The translations under genes were made by a program, and so were the position numbers. A DNA stretch of 64,000 nucleotides from Mastigocoleus testarum BC008 (GTDB lineage Bacteria > Cyanobacteriota > Cyanobacteriia > Cyanobacteriales > Nostocaceae): NCBI RefSeq assembly GCF_001456025.1, contig NZ_LMTZ01000085.1:67566-131565 (forward strand), in the 5' to 3' direction. This document shows, in pieces, positions 1 through 9,237 of the stretch (positions are counted from its first letter, which is position 1; the number at the start of each line of letters is the position of its first letter). Under the pieces are notes generated by a model that saw only the letters and a program-made list of their open reading frames with translations, searched no databases and was not told where the DNA came from.

Positions 1-549
1 GATGGGAAAAATGCTCCCTATAAAGAAACAGATCCTGTAAATCCGGTCAATACTTATGGCGAACAAAAAGTTATGGCAGAGGAGGAAATGCTCAAATGTT
101 ATCCCATGACTGCTGTTTGCCGAATGCCGTTGATGTTTGGTGCTGCGACCCCAACTGCAAAAAGTTTTATTCAAGGTTTTATTGAAACTCTGCAACAGAG
201 AAAAGAATTAAATTTATTTACCGATGAATTTCGGACCCCAGTTAGTGCTTTAACTGCAGCACAAGGAATTTTATTGGTATTAGACAAACAAATCAACGGA
301 TCTATTCATTTAGGTGGTAGAGAAAGAATTTCCCGCTATGAGTTTGGCAAGTTGATGGTAAAAATATTTCAGTTAGCCAATGGAAAAATTAAACCAGGAA
401 GACAACAAGACGTAAAAATGGCTGCACCCAGACCAAGTGATGTATCTTTGGATAGTTCTGTAGCTTTTGAATTAGGTTATAGTCCTTTCTCTGTAAAGGA
501 AGAGTTGGAAATGTCTGTCAGTCCTTTTCCTAGAGAAATGCAACATTAG
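1..549 (+). CDS. NAD(P)-dependent sugar-nucleotide reductase/epimerase, 3' part
   Basis: The reading frame is open from base 1 to the TAG at 547-549, so this is the C-terminal ~182 residues of a gene that begins left of the window. The Tyr-x-x-x-Lys catalytic signature of short-chain dehydrogenases is visible in NTYGEQKVMAE (about residues 18-28), followed by a substrate-side half with RMPLMFG and a late GRERISRYEFG segment. This layout is typical of the RmlD/dTDP-4-dehydrorhamnose-reductase-like extended SDR group. Expected role: reduction or epimerisation of a nucleotide sugar in the cytosol. The exact substrate cannot be read because the NAD-binding GxxGxxG end is missing. Family call is firm, subfamily call is not. 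Confidence 0.8.
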   Translation, partial: DGKNAPYKETDPVNPVNTYGEQKVMAEEEMLKCYPMTAVCRMPLMFGAATPTAKSFIQGFIETLQQRKELNLFTDEFRTPVSALTAAQGILLVLDKQINGSIHLGGRERISRYEFGKLMVKIFQLANGKIKPGRQQDVKMAAPRPSDVSLDSSVAFELGYSPFSVKEELEMSVSPFPREMQH

Positions 550-722
550 TTAAAATAATACATATAAGGATTCACAAACTACTACTTGCATTTCAAATTG
601 GTGAGAAAAACGTTTAACTTGATTCTAACTGTAAAAAAAGGTATAAGTGTTATCTATGTGCGAAGCAACTTCTAAGTAATTTTGCTCTCAGAAAATTTAT
701 CTAATACTAGTCATTTTTGTCT

Positions 723-745
723 CTTATTTGTCACTTTATCTTGAT
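723..745 (+). promoter_or_regulatory. Shared 23-bp upstream motif, copy 1
   Basis: CTTATTTGTCACTTTATCTT followed by GAT lies 33 bp before the ATG at 778. The same 23 bp with two substitutions lies at 4179-4201 in the opposite orientation, upstream of the convergent GH16 gene. Both copies therefore read towards their gene. Identity and placement suggest a common operator or promoter element; the factor is unknown. The rest of 550-777 is AT-rich and shows no gene. Confidence 0.5.
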
Positions 746-777
746 AGTGTCCCTAAAGGAGTTTAGCGTTAGTTGTT

Positions 778-2496
778 ATGAATCCTTTAGTTCAAGGTCA
801 AGACTATATTGTTTATCACTTTGACGGTAACAATAACGATAGAGACGATATTTCTGCATTACCAGTAACAGCATCATTGGCAAATGCAGCTGGTTTAGAA
901 AAGAAATCGTTTATGTTTTATAACAACAACTTGAGCGAAAAAAATAATAACGCTCAGGTGCAAGATATGCGTGAAAGTGCTGCTTTTGCCGAAAAACTTG
1001 GGATTAAAACTTTCGACTACCAACAGAATACAAATGCAACGACAGACAAATTAGTACAAATATTCAATTCAGGTAAAAAAGTACTCTCAATTGAGGGTGG
1101 TCCGATGGAAGCTGTTTACAGAGCGTTAGAACAAACATCTCCCGAAAACCTGAAAAACATTACTTTGTTATCCCATTCTAGCTGGAATGAAAATCGCAAC
1201 GTCATCAACAGACCAGGAATTAAAGAAACCAGAACTTGGAGTGATTTAAAGAAAGATTTCCCCCAGATTAACTATGTAGATATTGGCGATCAAAATGGAC
1301 GTGGTGATAGTGGTTTTCAGAGCAAGAAGTGGAATTGGTTGGATAACACCAATAATCCCATTTTCAAAGAGATGCGATCGCGAATGAGAGATTCCGGTTA
1401 TGCGGTCAATGACCCTTCAGATGCTGGAATGTTATTTTATGCCATAACTGGTAAAGAGTTTGGCGATCCTAACGATGCTAAAGATTACTTTGCTAAGAAT
1501 CCCCCCTCATTTACCAATAATACCGGTGGTGGTTTACCTCCTACAGATCCTAAACCTCCTACTGGCGAGAATCCTCTGGTAATTGAAGCAGAGGATATGC
1601 AACTTTCTGGAGGGTATCGTGTTGAGAAAGTTAATGCTGCTTCTGGAGGAGAAGTAATCAGTTTATTAGGTGGAAATAATAACGATACCGGTACCGCAAA
1701 ATTTGATTTTACAGGAGATACAGGTACCTATGATCTCAAAATCAGCTACTTTGATGAAAATGATGGTGTGGGTCAGCTGAAAATAAACCAAGATGGTAAA
1801 CAGCTGAAATCTTTCAAGTTAGACAAAGATCTCGGTAGTCCCTTGGCTAACGAGCAAACCAAAACCTTTATGGAGATTAAAGATGTCTCTGTATCAAAAG
1901 GTGATGTTTTCCAAATTCAGGGGATTGAACAAGGTTCTCCTAAAACAGCCGAACATGCAAGGGTTGACAAAATAGAGTTTATTCCCAACAGTGACAATAG
2001 TAATAATGGCGGAGGTAACCCCCCTACAAATCCTAAACCTCCAGTTAACAGTAGCTCCATGCTCATTGAAGCTGAAGACATGAAGCTTTCTGGAGAGTAT
2101 AGAGTTGAGAAAATCAATGCTGCTTCTGGAGGAGAAGTTATAAGTCTACGTGGTGGGAATAATAACGACACTGGCGCAGCAACATTTGATTTTACTGGAG
2201 CCACAGGTACCTATGACCTCAAAATTAATTACTTTGATGAAAATGATGGTGTAGGTAGTTTGAAAGTAGAAAAAGGAAATCAGCAATTAATATCTTTTAA
2301 ACTGGATAAGCAGTTGGGTAGTCCTTTAGCTAACGATCAAACAATGACATCTATGGAAATTTCAGATGTCTTCATATCATCCGGTGACAGTTTCCGAGTA
2401 GAAGGAATTGAACAAGGTTCACCTCTCACTGCGGAACATACAAGAATTGATTCAATTGAAATTATTCCGAATCACTCTAGTTCCGCGATGGTCTGA
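778..2496 (+). CDS. Nucleoside-hydrolase-like protein with two CBM6/35-like modules
   Basis: 572 residues. Residues 10-240 open with HFDGNNNDRDDISALPV, an Asp-rich strand-loop resembling the metal site (DxDxxxDD) of nucleoside hydrolases, and contain a second conserved-looking segment around LLSHSSWNEN. A Pro/Gly linker (GGGLPPTDPKPPTG) leads to two tandem ~125-residue modules beginning LVIEAEDMQLSG and MLIEAEDMKLSG and carrying GGEVISL and YFDENDGVG, a pattern of carbohydrate-binding beta-sandwiches of the CBM6/35 type. No signal peptide is apparent, so export, if any, would be non-Sec. It faces the GH16 gene convergently and shares its upstream motif, which suggests joint action on an extracellular polysaccharide. 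Module calls are by eye; enzymatic activity is inferred. Confidence 0.55.
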   Translation: MNPLVQGQDYIVYHFDGNNNDRDDISALPVTASLANAAGLEKKSFMFYNNNLSEKNNNAQVQDMRESAAFAEKLGIKTFDYQQNTNATTDKLVQIFNSGKKVLSIEGGPMEAVYRALEQTSPENLKNITLLSHSSWNENRNVINRPGIKETRTWSDLKKDFPQINYVDIGDQNGRGDSGFQSKKWNWLDNTNNPIFKEMRSRMRDSGYAVNDPSDAGMLFYAITGKEFGDPNDAKDYFAKNPPSFTNNTGGGLPPTDPKPPTGENPLVIEAEDMQLSGGYRVEKVNAASGGEVISLLGGNNNDTGTAKFDFTGDTGTYDLKISYFDENDGVGQLKINQDGKQLKSFKLDKDLGSPLANEQTKTFMEIKDVSVSKGDVFQIQGIEQGSPKTAEHARVDKIEFIPNSDNSNNGGGNPPTNPKPPVNSSSMLIEAEDMKLSGEYRVEKINAASGGEVISLRGGNNNDTGAATFDFTGATGTYDLKINYFDENDGVGSLKVEKGNQQLISFKLDKQLGSPLANDQTMTSMEISDVFISSGDSFRVEGIEQGSPLTAEHTRIDSIEIIPNHSSSAMV

Positions 2497-2567
2497 GTAT
2501 TTGATACTTGGAAGATTTAATACTTGTAGAAGTAGCTATTATTCTCTTTGAGCGAATGGGAAAAAAG

Positions 2568-2605
2568 AATGGGAATCATGTAAATAAATCTACATGATTC
2601 CCATT
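2568..2605. terminator. Bidirectional intrinsic terminator
   Basis: A perfect 15-bp stem (AATGGGAATCATGTA with its complement) closes an 8-base loop. It is followed by TTAATTTT on the plus strand and by a T-rich run (CTTTTTT) on the minus strand. It lies 72 bp after the stop at 2496 and 149 bp past the stop of the convergent gene at 2754, and fits termination from both sides. Confidence 0.75.
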
Positions 2606-2753
2606 TTAATTTTGAAAATATACCTAGGACTTGCTGAATAAAATTGGAAATTATGGCAGATAAAGATTTTGGATGTCTCCTCGTGGACGGACAAACTTTT
2701 TTTGCCAAACAAGTGCAAGGTAATAGCATTTATATTCTCAAAAACCTTACACT

Positions 2754-4025
2754 TTACAAAACTTCAATATCTCCGAACTGCACCAATTTAATATTCTGTT
2801 GCCAATTTGTTCCAACTGGACGCATACTTGCTTTCACCATATAGCCATTTCCGGGGGTGGGAGCGGAGGGTAAATTAACTGTTACTAATGCTGAACCAGA
2901 ACCACCCGAGACGGTTGCTTTACCTTCCCCAAGCCATTTTTTAGAATTCCAAATTTCAACCACAATATCTCGTTGTTGTTCAGCCTTGTAATCTACTTCA
3001 AATGTATAAGAGTTTTTACTCTGTAATTTCAACTGTCCATTTGAATTCGGTGTCTGTGACCCAGAACCATCGTCAGGTACCAATTCGTAACTTCGGACCC
3101 AGTCTACAAGCATGGTGTTCTTAGTATCATCTTTTAACGAAGAAATAGTGGGAAGACCATCGAAAGTAAATACTTCGGTATCAAAAAACATATATTGTGG
3201 ATCATAAAAAGGTCCTCCTGTCTGCACCTCTGCAACTTTCTTGCCATTATGATAGAACCATAAAGTCCGAGCATCTTTCCACCAAACACCGTAGACATGA
3301 TAGTCTTCCGCAGCACCGTAGGGCATTCTATATTGTTTGGGAGTATTCAAATTATTATCCCAACTACCTTTCCAAGTATGAGAATTCATACGCATCAAGT
3401 TATTAAGCCAATTTGGATGTTTGGTTGATGCACCGATATTCTCCTGTACATCAATTTCACCTGACCTTGGTGCTTGAAACCAGAAAGCAGAGGTCATTGA
3501 CAACTGTGATGCTTTAATTCGAGCTTCATAATATCCATATGAAGCTGATGGATCTTTAGATGCTACTGCTGCAGAGTCAACCCAGATATCTTTTTCCGGA
3601 TTTCTCACTTGTGACAAACTATTTATTCGTGAGGTTGATTTTAATCGTAAGTTTCCTCCACCCACTGAGACATTTTCTCGTTTAAATTTACTTGGTGGAC
3701 GCCCATTCCAATATGGATGATAATTAATCCATTTATTCGGATCGAGAGAGTTTCCATTAAATTCATCAGATAAGCTATCGATTCCTTGCCACATCATCCC
3801 AGACGGAGCTGGAGGAAGACCTTTTTTTCCACCACTTGAGCTTGAGGTATTTACCCCGTTGAAAGTTTGCTTGGTCATGTCAATGCTTGCATCTACATAA
3901 CCATTCGCTTGCGCCAGACCAACATCTGCATTCAAGATACCAGCAATTAATCGTAAGGCAAATATAACAGAAGCAAATATAACAAAAAATTTTTTTGTGC
4001 GGCTTTGGAATATTGATTTGTACAT
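2754..4025 (-). CDS. Secreted GH16 family glycoside hydrolase (agarase/carrageenase-like)
   Basis: 423 residues. An N-terminal hydrophobic signal (FFVIFASVIFALRLIAG) ends near GLAQA, giving an exported enzyme. The GH16 active-site signature E-I-D-x-x-E is present as GEIDVQENIG, with E190 the expected nucleophile and E195 the acid/base. SDEFNG, GYYEARIK, YHVYGVWWK and a late MLVDWVRSYELVP strand complete a beta-jelly-roll of agarase or porphyranase/carrageenase type at about residues 75-320. The last ~95 residues form a separate beta-rich appendage, possibly carbohydrate-binding. It should cleave a galactan or another beta-linked polysaccharide, perhaps the cell's own sheath during remodelling. 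Converges with the CBM protein at 778-2496. Family firm, substrate unknown. Confidence 0.85.
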   Translation of the reverse strand: MYKSIFQSRTKKFFVIFASVIFALRLIAGILNADVGLAQANGYVDASIDMTKQTFNGVNTSSSSGGKKGLPPAPSGMMWQGIDSLSDEFNGNSLDPNKWINYHPYWNGRPPSKFKRENVSVGGGNLRLKSTSRINSLSQVRNPEKDIWVDSAAVASKDPSASYGYYEARIKASQLSMTSAFWFQAPRSGEIDVQENIGASTKHPNWLNNLMRMNSHTWKGSWDNNLNTPKQYRMPYGAAEDYHVYGVWWKDARTLWFYHNGKKVAEVQTGGPFYDPQYMFFDTEVFTFDGLPTISSLKDDTKNTMLVDWVRSYELVPDDGSGSQTPNSNGQLKLQSKNSYTFEVDYKAEQQRDIVVEIWNSKKWLGEGKATVSGGSGSALVTVNLPSAPTPGNGYMVKASMRPVGTNWQQNIKLVQFGDIEVL

Positions 4026-4178
4026 TTGGTTACCTTATCTCTATTTTCCGGAGAAGCATCAGTAGATATTCCCTAAATTGCAGCAGCTTCGGTGTCAACT
4101 ACATCCAAGTATTTGACTTAGAAAAAATCTTTCTTTAAATTTCCTAGATTTTAGATTTATTGTCTTCTTGAAGAGATT

Positions 4179-4201
4179 ATCAAAATAAAGTGACAAACAA
4201 G
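4179..4201 (-). promoter_or_regulatory. Shared 23-bp upstream motif, copy 2
   Basis: Read on the minus strand this is CTTGTTTGTCACTTTATTTT followed by GAT, matching 21 of 23 bases of the copy at 723-745. It lies about 153 bp before the GH16 start codon at 4025. The two substitutions are at positions 4 and 18 of the motif. Confidence 0.5.
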
Positions 4202-4694
4202 TAACAAGTAGACTAGGGTTACATAAGTAATATTACTTAGTGGGTAATGATGCTGTTAGTCAATAACTTCATTGCCCTCACATTTTTTGATGCACCTTCC
4301 AAAAATTGTTCCATCAAATCTTGAACAACAAAATACATCATTAATTATTATTATTAATTAGAGTCAAACTAATTAAACATAAGTACGTTAGTAAGAAAAA
4401 TCATAACTTGTTTGTAATAGCGCTTTAGCGCTAAAGCGCTACTACTAGCCAAATACAGATATTTTATATTTATTTACATAGTTTACTTTTTTCTTGCCTA
4501 CTTACTTACTCTCGCTAAAATAATACATACGTTTTGTGGCAAATAGTCGTAGCTGTCTGCTTGCAGATGAAGATACAAAAGAAAAGGTTAATTTGAAATC
4601 AGCAGCCAAGTACCTTCAAGAAGATAAATCAACCGGCAAAGCTATTGTAAATTGTTACATTTCCAATTACCCATTACCAGTTACCCATTACCAA
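4202..4694. other. Intergenic stretch, AT-rich
   Basis: No convincing gene. It holds a perfect 24-bp palindrome (4418-4441), an ATTATTATTAATTA-rich run near 4337-4360, and a 32-base segment at 4569-4600 that matches 29 of 32 bases of the coding sequence in the eCIS effector genes (20829-20860). A short TTACCCA repeat run begins at 4665. Confidence 0.6.
4418..4441. repeat. 24-bp perfect palindrome
   Basis: TAGCGCTTTAGC followed directly by its reverse complement; imperfect pairing extends to GTA/TAC outside it. GC-rich compared with its surroundings, it resembles dispersed palindromic repeats of cyanobacteria. Confidence 0.7.
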
Positions 4695-4700
4695 TCACCC
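4665..4700. repeat. Short tandem repeat (TTACCCA/TTACCA type)
   Basis: Five or so degenerate copies of a 7-base ATTACCC/ATTACCA unit. It overlaps the last two codons and stop of the following minus-strand gene. The same unit in inverted orientation flanks the other end of that gene at 5497-5577. Confidence 0.7.
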
Positions 4701-5375
4701 AGCCTTTCTTGGCACAAAAACCACAACAGTTGCAATCAAAGCAGAAAATATTAAATGACTGACAATTAAAGGTAAATAATGATTGCTACCATTGATTTCA
4801 TAATGAATCCAAAAATGCAGTAAATCAAATGGTTCAACAGTGTCTTTTAAAGCTCTGTAGTGGTGAGATGCTAGTCCTAATGGTAATGATATAAATAACA
4901 GAAAAGACCCACCAAATAAATTTGCTAATAACCACCACTTAGCTTTTTTATAACTCTTTCTCAGAATCCACCATTGGGCAACTCCTGCGAATGGAATACT
5001 AATGGGTAAAGTTAGTAGTCCATTAACGAAAATTGCTCCTAATATTTTATGGCTGACTGGTACGTTATGGATGTAAAGAACAAATAATAAACCACCAATT
5101 GCGCCACTCAAAGTACTGGCGGCTAACCAATTTTTGAAACGAGAATCTTTGAAAGCAAATTTCTGAAAACTAGCCAGTAAAGCACCACCAAATGCGGCTC
5201 CTAAGACAATTCCCACAAAAGAAGCAAACCAATGAAACGAAAAAGATTTGAGGGGGATAAAAAAGAAGAGTAATGCAATTAGAGTACTTGCTACCATACT
5301 TATTAATAAAACAATAGTATGACCTATAAGCACCGAAAACCAAGACAAAATCAATTTTGTCGATTGTAATAACAT
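4695..5375 (-). CDS. Multi-pass membrane protein of unknown function
   Basis: 226 residues from the ATG at 5375; an upstream TTG at 5408 would add 11 residues but is less likely. There are about five to six hydrophobic spans, including LILSWFSVLIGHTIVLLISM, FASFVGIVLGAAFGGALLA and the last VSHLIFSALIATVVVFVP. A basic/aromatic WWILRKSYKKAKWWLLA loop separates two of them; this Trp-rich hairpin is seen in cyanobacterial membrane proteins of unknown role. No catalytic motif is visible. The stop codon lies inside a short tandem repeat and a second repeat array sits upstream, so the gene is bracketed by inverted repeat arrays. Confidence 0.7.
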   Translation of the reverse strand: MLLQSTKLILSWFSVLIGHTIVLLISMVASTLIALLFFFIPLKSFSFHWFASFVGIVLGAAFGGALLASFQKFAFKDSRFKNWLAASTLSGAIGGLLFVLYIHNVPVSHKILGAIFVNGLLTLPISIPFAGVAQWWILRKSYKKAKWWLLANLFGGSFLLFISLPLGLASHHYRALKDTVEPFDLLHFWIHYEINGSNHYLPLIVSHLIFSALIATVVVFVPRKAG

Positions 5376-5496
5376 ATTTTTTTGATTCACAACAACAAAA
5401 CAACACAAACGAAAAATAACCCCATAAAAATTTCAGTAAATACTGTTGGTTGTTAGTTGAAGAAGCCCATTGGAAGGATTTTAGTTTATTTCAAAA

Positions 5497-5577
5497 TGGG
5501 TAATTGGTAATTGGTAATGGGTAATGGGTAATGGGTAATTGGTAATTGGTAATTTCTAATTAGTAATGGGTAATTGC
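5497..5577. repeat. Short tandem repeat array (GGTAAT type)
   Basis: About eleven contiguous or nearly contiguous copies of a 7-base GGTAAT(T/G) unit. This is a typical cyanobacterial short tandemly repeated sequence and is the inverse of the array at 4665-4700. The remainder of 5376-5711 shows only AT-rich spacer. Confidence 0.85.
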
Positions 5578-5711
5578 TAATATCGATAATCTAAATATCA
5601 AATCAACAATTACCCATTAAAAACTATTCGTCCAAAAAACTATCAGTCCGAAGAAAATATAAATCCATGTGCTGTATGCACAGTTTATACTGTTGACCGA
5701 TATAATATCAC

Positions 5712-8645
5712 CTATTGTGAATATGCTTCCATTGGCAAACAAGAACAAACAAAGTTGCGATCGCCAAATGCCGCATCAATTCTACTCACACTAGGCCAAA
5801 ATTTGTTATCTTTTGTCCAAGGTGCAGGATAAGCTGCTTGTTCGCGGGAATATGGATGGTTCCACTCACCAATGATTAAGCTTTCAGCGGTATGGGGTGC
5901 GTTTTTCAAGACGTTATTTTCAGTGTCCACCTTACCTGCTTCAATTTCGGCAACTTCTTGGCGAATTGCAATCATGGCGTCGCAGAATCGATCTATTTCT
6001 TGTTTAGATTCGCTTTCAGTTGGTTCTACCATAATGGTACCAGCTACCGGCCAAGATACTGTAGGCGCATGGAAACCATAATCCATTAACCGTTTGGCTA
6101 TATCGTCGATTTCGATTCCAGCTGATTTTTTCAGCGATCGCAAATCTAAAATGCATTCATGGGCGACTAATCCGTTTTTGCCTTTATATAAAACGGGATA
6201 ATGCTCTTGGAGTTTCTTGGCTATATAATTTGCATTGAGGATTGCGACCTTTGTGGCTTGGGTTAAGCCAGTTCCGCCCATCATCGCAATATACATCCAA
6301 GAAATAACTAAAATGCTCGCACTACCCCAAGGTGCAGCAGAAACAGCACCCATTCCTTGCTCTCCACCCATTTCTACAACTGGATGTCCGGGAAGAAATG
6401 GAACCAAATGGGAAGCAACACCAATTGGACCCATTCCGGGACCACCACCACCGTGGGGAATACAAAAAGTTTTGTGGAGGTTGAGGTGACAAACATCTGC
6501 ACCGATATTTCCGGGAGAACACAACCCAACTTGGGCGTTCATGTTCGCTCCATCCATGTATACCTGTCCCCCATGTTCGTGGACAATGGCACAGATTTCT
6601 TTGATTTTTTCCTCAAATACGCCGTGGGTAGAAGGATAGGTAATCATTAAAGCCGCTAGTTCTTGGCTATGTTTTTCGGCTTTAGTTTTCAGGTCTGTGA
6701 CATCAATATTACCTTCAGAATCGCATGCGATCGCAACCACTTTCATCCCACACATAACAGCACTTGCAGGGTTTGTTCCATGTGCGGATGTGGGAATCAA
6801 ACAAATTTTACGATGGGATTCGCCACGACTTTCATGATATTGGCGAATTGCTAGCAAACCGCTATATTCACCTTGAGCGCCAGAATTAGGTTGTAACGAG
6901 ATTCCGGCAAAACCTGTGATTTCTGCTAACCATTCCTCTAGCTGTGCAAACAGAACTTGGTAACCCCGAGTTTGAGTTTGTGGTGCAAATGGATGAATGT
7001 TACCAAATTCAGCCCAGGTGACAGGTATCATTTCTGCCGTCGCATTTAATTTCATCGTACATGATCCCAAAGGAATCATTGATGTTGTTAGTGACAAGTC
7101 TTTAGTTTCAAGCTTGTGCAGGTAACGCAATAATTCTGTTTCTGAATGGTAACTATTGAATACTGGATGGGTAAGAAATGGAGTAGTGCGAGTTAAGTTA
7201 TGGGGAATAACTGACTTTAACTTTTGAATTGAAGAATGAGTAAGTAATTCTTCAGAAGAGAAGGATTCGCAGTCGCTCACCCGGGAAAATATTTCCCATA
7301 AGTCAATTAAATCTCGATTTGTTGTGGTTTCGTCTAAGGAAATACCGACAGTATTATTATTAAATACCCGTAAGTTGACCTCACGAGTTTGGGAAGCTTC
7401 CAGAATACTTTCTAAGGAAATTTTTCCTAAATCAACTCTTAAAGTATCGAAGAAATATTCGTTAACGATTTTATAACCGAGTTTTTGCAATCCTGCTGCT
7501 AAAATTTTGGTTTTTTGGTGGATATTTTCAGCAATTTGCTTTATACCTTTAGAACCATGATAGACAGCATACATGCTTGCCATTACAGCTAATAATACTT
7601 GAGCGGTACAAATATTACTGGTAGCTTTCTCTCGGCGAATGTGTTGCTCGCGGGTTTGCAATGCTAAACGTAATGCAGTTTTGCCATTAACGTCTTTAGA
7701 AACACCAACAATTCTTCCCGGAACTTGGCGCTTATACTTCTCTTTAGTTGCAAAATAAGCAGCATGGGGTCCGCCATAACCAAGGGGGATTCCAAATCTT
7801 TGGGTACTACCGACAACGATATCAGCCCCAAATTCTCCTGGTGGTTTAAGTAAGGTTAAGCTGAGAAGATCGGCTGCGACCGTCACTAAAGCTTTTTGTT
7901 CGTGTGCTTGCTCAATAAATTTAGCGTAATCACAAACAGTACCATCACTGGCAGGATACTGTAGGAGAGCACCAAAAATCGGCTGGGAAAAATCGAATTC
8001 TCTGTGGTCGCCAATAATGATTTTAATACCTAAAGGTCTGGCCCGTGTCTGTAACACGGCGACTGTTTGGGGATGACAATCTTGGGAAACAAAGTAGGTT
8101 TCTGATTTCTTTTTACATACTCCGTAGCTCATGCTCATGGCTTCGGCTGCTGCTGTAGCTTCATCAAGTAAGGAAGCATTAGCAATTTCTAAACCAGTCA
8201 AATCGATCGTCATAGTTTGGAAGTTTAGCAGTGCTTCCAATCTTCCTTGAGCGATTTCAGGTTGATAGGGAGTATATGCAGTATACCAACCGGGATTTTC
8301 TAAAATATTACGTTGAATTACTGGTGGGGTAATACAATCGTAGTAACCCATACCAATAAAAGAGCGAAAAACTTGGTTTTTACCTGCAAGTTCTTTTAAT
8401 TGAGCCAGCGCAGCATATTCACTTTGGGCTGCTGGCAATTTTAAGGAATTATGTTGTCTAATTGAAGGTGGTACTGTTTGCTCGATCAGGTCATTGAGGC
8501 TGGAAAGTCCCAGTACATGTAACATTTGTTGGATATCTTCAGGGGAAGGTCCAATATGTCTTGTGACAAAATTATCTGAGTTCTGGCTCCTGTCGTTCGG
8601 CATTTCTTGACTACTCGGCTTGGGGCGAGGGGCATTAATGACCAC
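5712..8645 (-). CDS. gcvP: Glycine dehydrogenase (decarboxylating), P protein
   Basis: 977 residues, the usual length of the single-chain P protein. It decarboxylates glycine with pyridoxal phosphate and passes the aminomethyl group to lipoyl-GcvH, the first step of the glycine cleavage system; in cyanobacteria this also serves photorespiratory glycine. [14 protein letters not shown] near the N-terminus, the glycine-rich [20 protein letters not shown] and the PLP-lysine segment [18 protein letters not shown] (K725) are diagnostic. The frame starts at a GTG at 8645; the ATG 14 codons further in (MPNDRSQ) is an alternative. It is monocistronic here: no gcvT or gcvH lies beside it. Confidence 0.98.
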   Translation of the reverse strand: MVINAPRPKPSSQEMPNDRSQNSDNFVTRHIGPSPEDIQQMLHVLGLSSLNDLIEQTVPPSIRQHNSLKLPAAQSEYAALAQLKELAGKNQVFRSFIGMGYYDCITPPVIQRNILENPGWYTAYTPYQPEIAQGRLEALLNFQTMTIDLTGLEIANASLLDEATAAAEAMSMSYGVCKKKSETYFVSQDCHPQTVAVLQTRARPLGIKIIIGDHREFDFSQPIFGALLQYPASDGTVCDYAKFIEQAHEQKALVTVAADLLSLTLLKPPGEFGADIVVGSTQRFGIPLGYGGPHAAYFATKEKYKRQVPGRIVGVSKDVNGKTALRLALQTREQHIRREKATSNICTAQVLLAVMASMYAVYHGSKGIKQIAENIHQKTKILAAGLQKLGYKIVNEYFFDTLRVDLGKISLESILEASQTREVNLRVFNNNTVGISLDETTTNRDLIDLWEIFSRVSDCESFSSEELLTHSSIQKLKSVIPHNLTRTTPFLTHPVFNSYHSETELLRYLHKLETKDLSLTTSMIPLGSCTMKLNATAEMIPVTWAEFGNIHPFAPQTQTRGYQVLFAQLEEWLAEITGFAGISLQPNSGAQGEYSGLLAIRQYHESRGESHRKICLIPTSAHGTNPASAVMCGMKVVAIACDSEGNIDVTDLKTKAEKHSQELAALMITYPSTHGVFEEKIKEICAIVHEHGGQVYMDGANMNAQVGLCSPGNIGADVCHLNLHKTFCIPHGGGGPGMGPIGVASHLVPFLPGHPVVEMGGEQGMGAVSAAPWGSASILVISWMYIAMMGGTGLTQATKVAILNANYIAKKLQEHYPVLYKGKNGLVAHECILDLRSLKKSAGIEIDDIAKRLMDYGFHAPTVSWPVAGTIMVEPTESESKQEIDRFCDAMIAIRQEVAEIEAGKVDTENNVLKNAPHTAESLIIGEWNHPYSREQAAYPAPWTKDNKFWPSVSRIDAAFGDRNFVCSCLPMEAYSQ

Positions 8646-9237
8646 TAATTGCTCTCCAGATACTACTACTTAATATTTTGCAACAAGAAATCAATGGAGA
8701 CTACCCATCAAAAGTTAAGGGATTGCAATAATGACTTCAAATAGTAGAAGCGAGCATTACTTACTAATTGATTAGTTCATTTGTCATGGGTTAAGTAATT
8801 ACCCTGATATGCCCTAAAATTATTGTGTTTTTTTGTTGTCAACATTTTCTGAATGATTGTTTTGGTTTATAAAATCTACCCATTGACGATTGTCTAAGGA
8901 TTTTACTAATACCAATTTGGAAAAATAATGAGACAGATGAATTTCTGTAGAGACGTTGCATGCAACGTCTCTACCGGAGAATCTGTTGCAATGATTTATT
9001 GAATTGGTATAACTTGTTTGGGTGCGATAAACCCCTCAGAGGTGTTCCGCGTAAGTCCCAACTGTGCTGAATATGTCAGCGCGTGCTCAGCGATCACAGT
9101 ATTGATTGATAATTTTTCTCGTAGCTAACAACAATGCTCGTTTTTGCACGGTAAAACATATACTTGCATTTGACTGTATATGTACAATCAATGTCAAAAA
9201 TTAAAATTAACAAACAACTTAAAATTAACAAATAACT
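8646..9237. other. Intergenic region between divergent gcvP and eCIS genes
   Basis: 592 bp carrying the divergent promoters and one foldback element (8917-9012). The last 60 bp before 9238 contain a direct repeat of TTAAAATTAACAAA-like sequence. I see no glycine riboswitch aptamer upstream of gcvP and no small gene. Confidence 0.6.
8917..9012. repeat. Foldback (MITE-like) element
   Basis: Ends are inverted copies of ATACCAATT. The centre is a perfect 28-bp palindrome at 8947-8974, GTAGAGACGTTGCA plus its complement. The arms between also pair imperfectly, so the whole ~95 bp can fold into one hairpin. It has no coding capacity and fits a non-autonomous transposable repeat. Confidence 0.75.

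Noticed and set aside
2606..2753. Possible insertion-sequence end (ACTTGCTGAATAAA) and a short ORF beginning MADKDFGCLLVDGQ
   Set aside because: No inverted partner end, no target duplication and no recognisable transposase motif; treated as spacer.
5503..5577. CRISPR array
   Set aside because: The GGTAAT units are contiguous 7-mers without unique spacers; no cas genes in the window.
8646..8760. Glycine riboswitch upstream of gcvP
   Set aside because: No tandem aptamer-like conserved segments could be found by eye.
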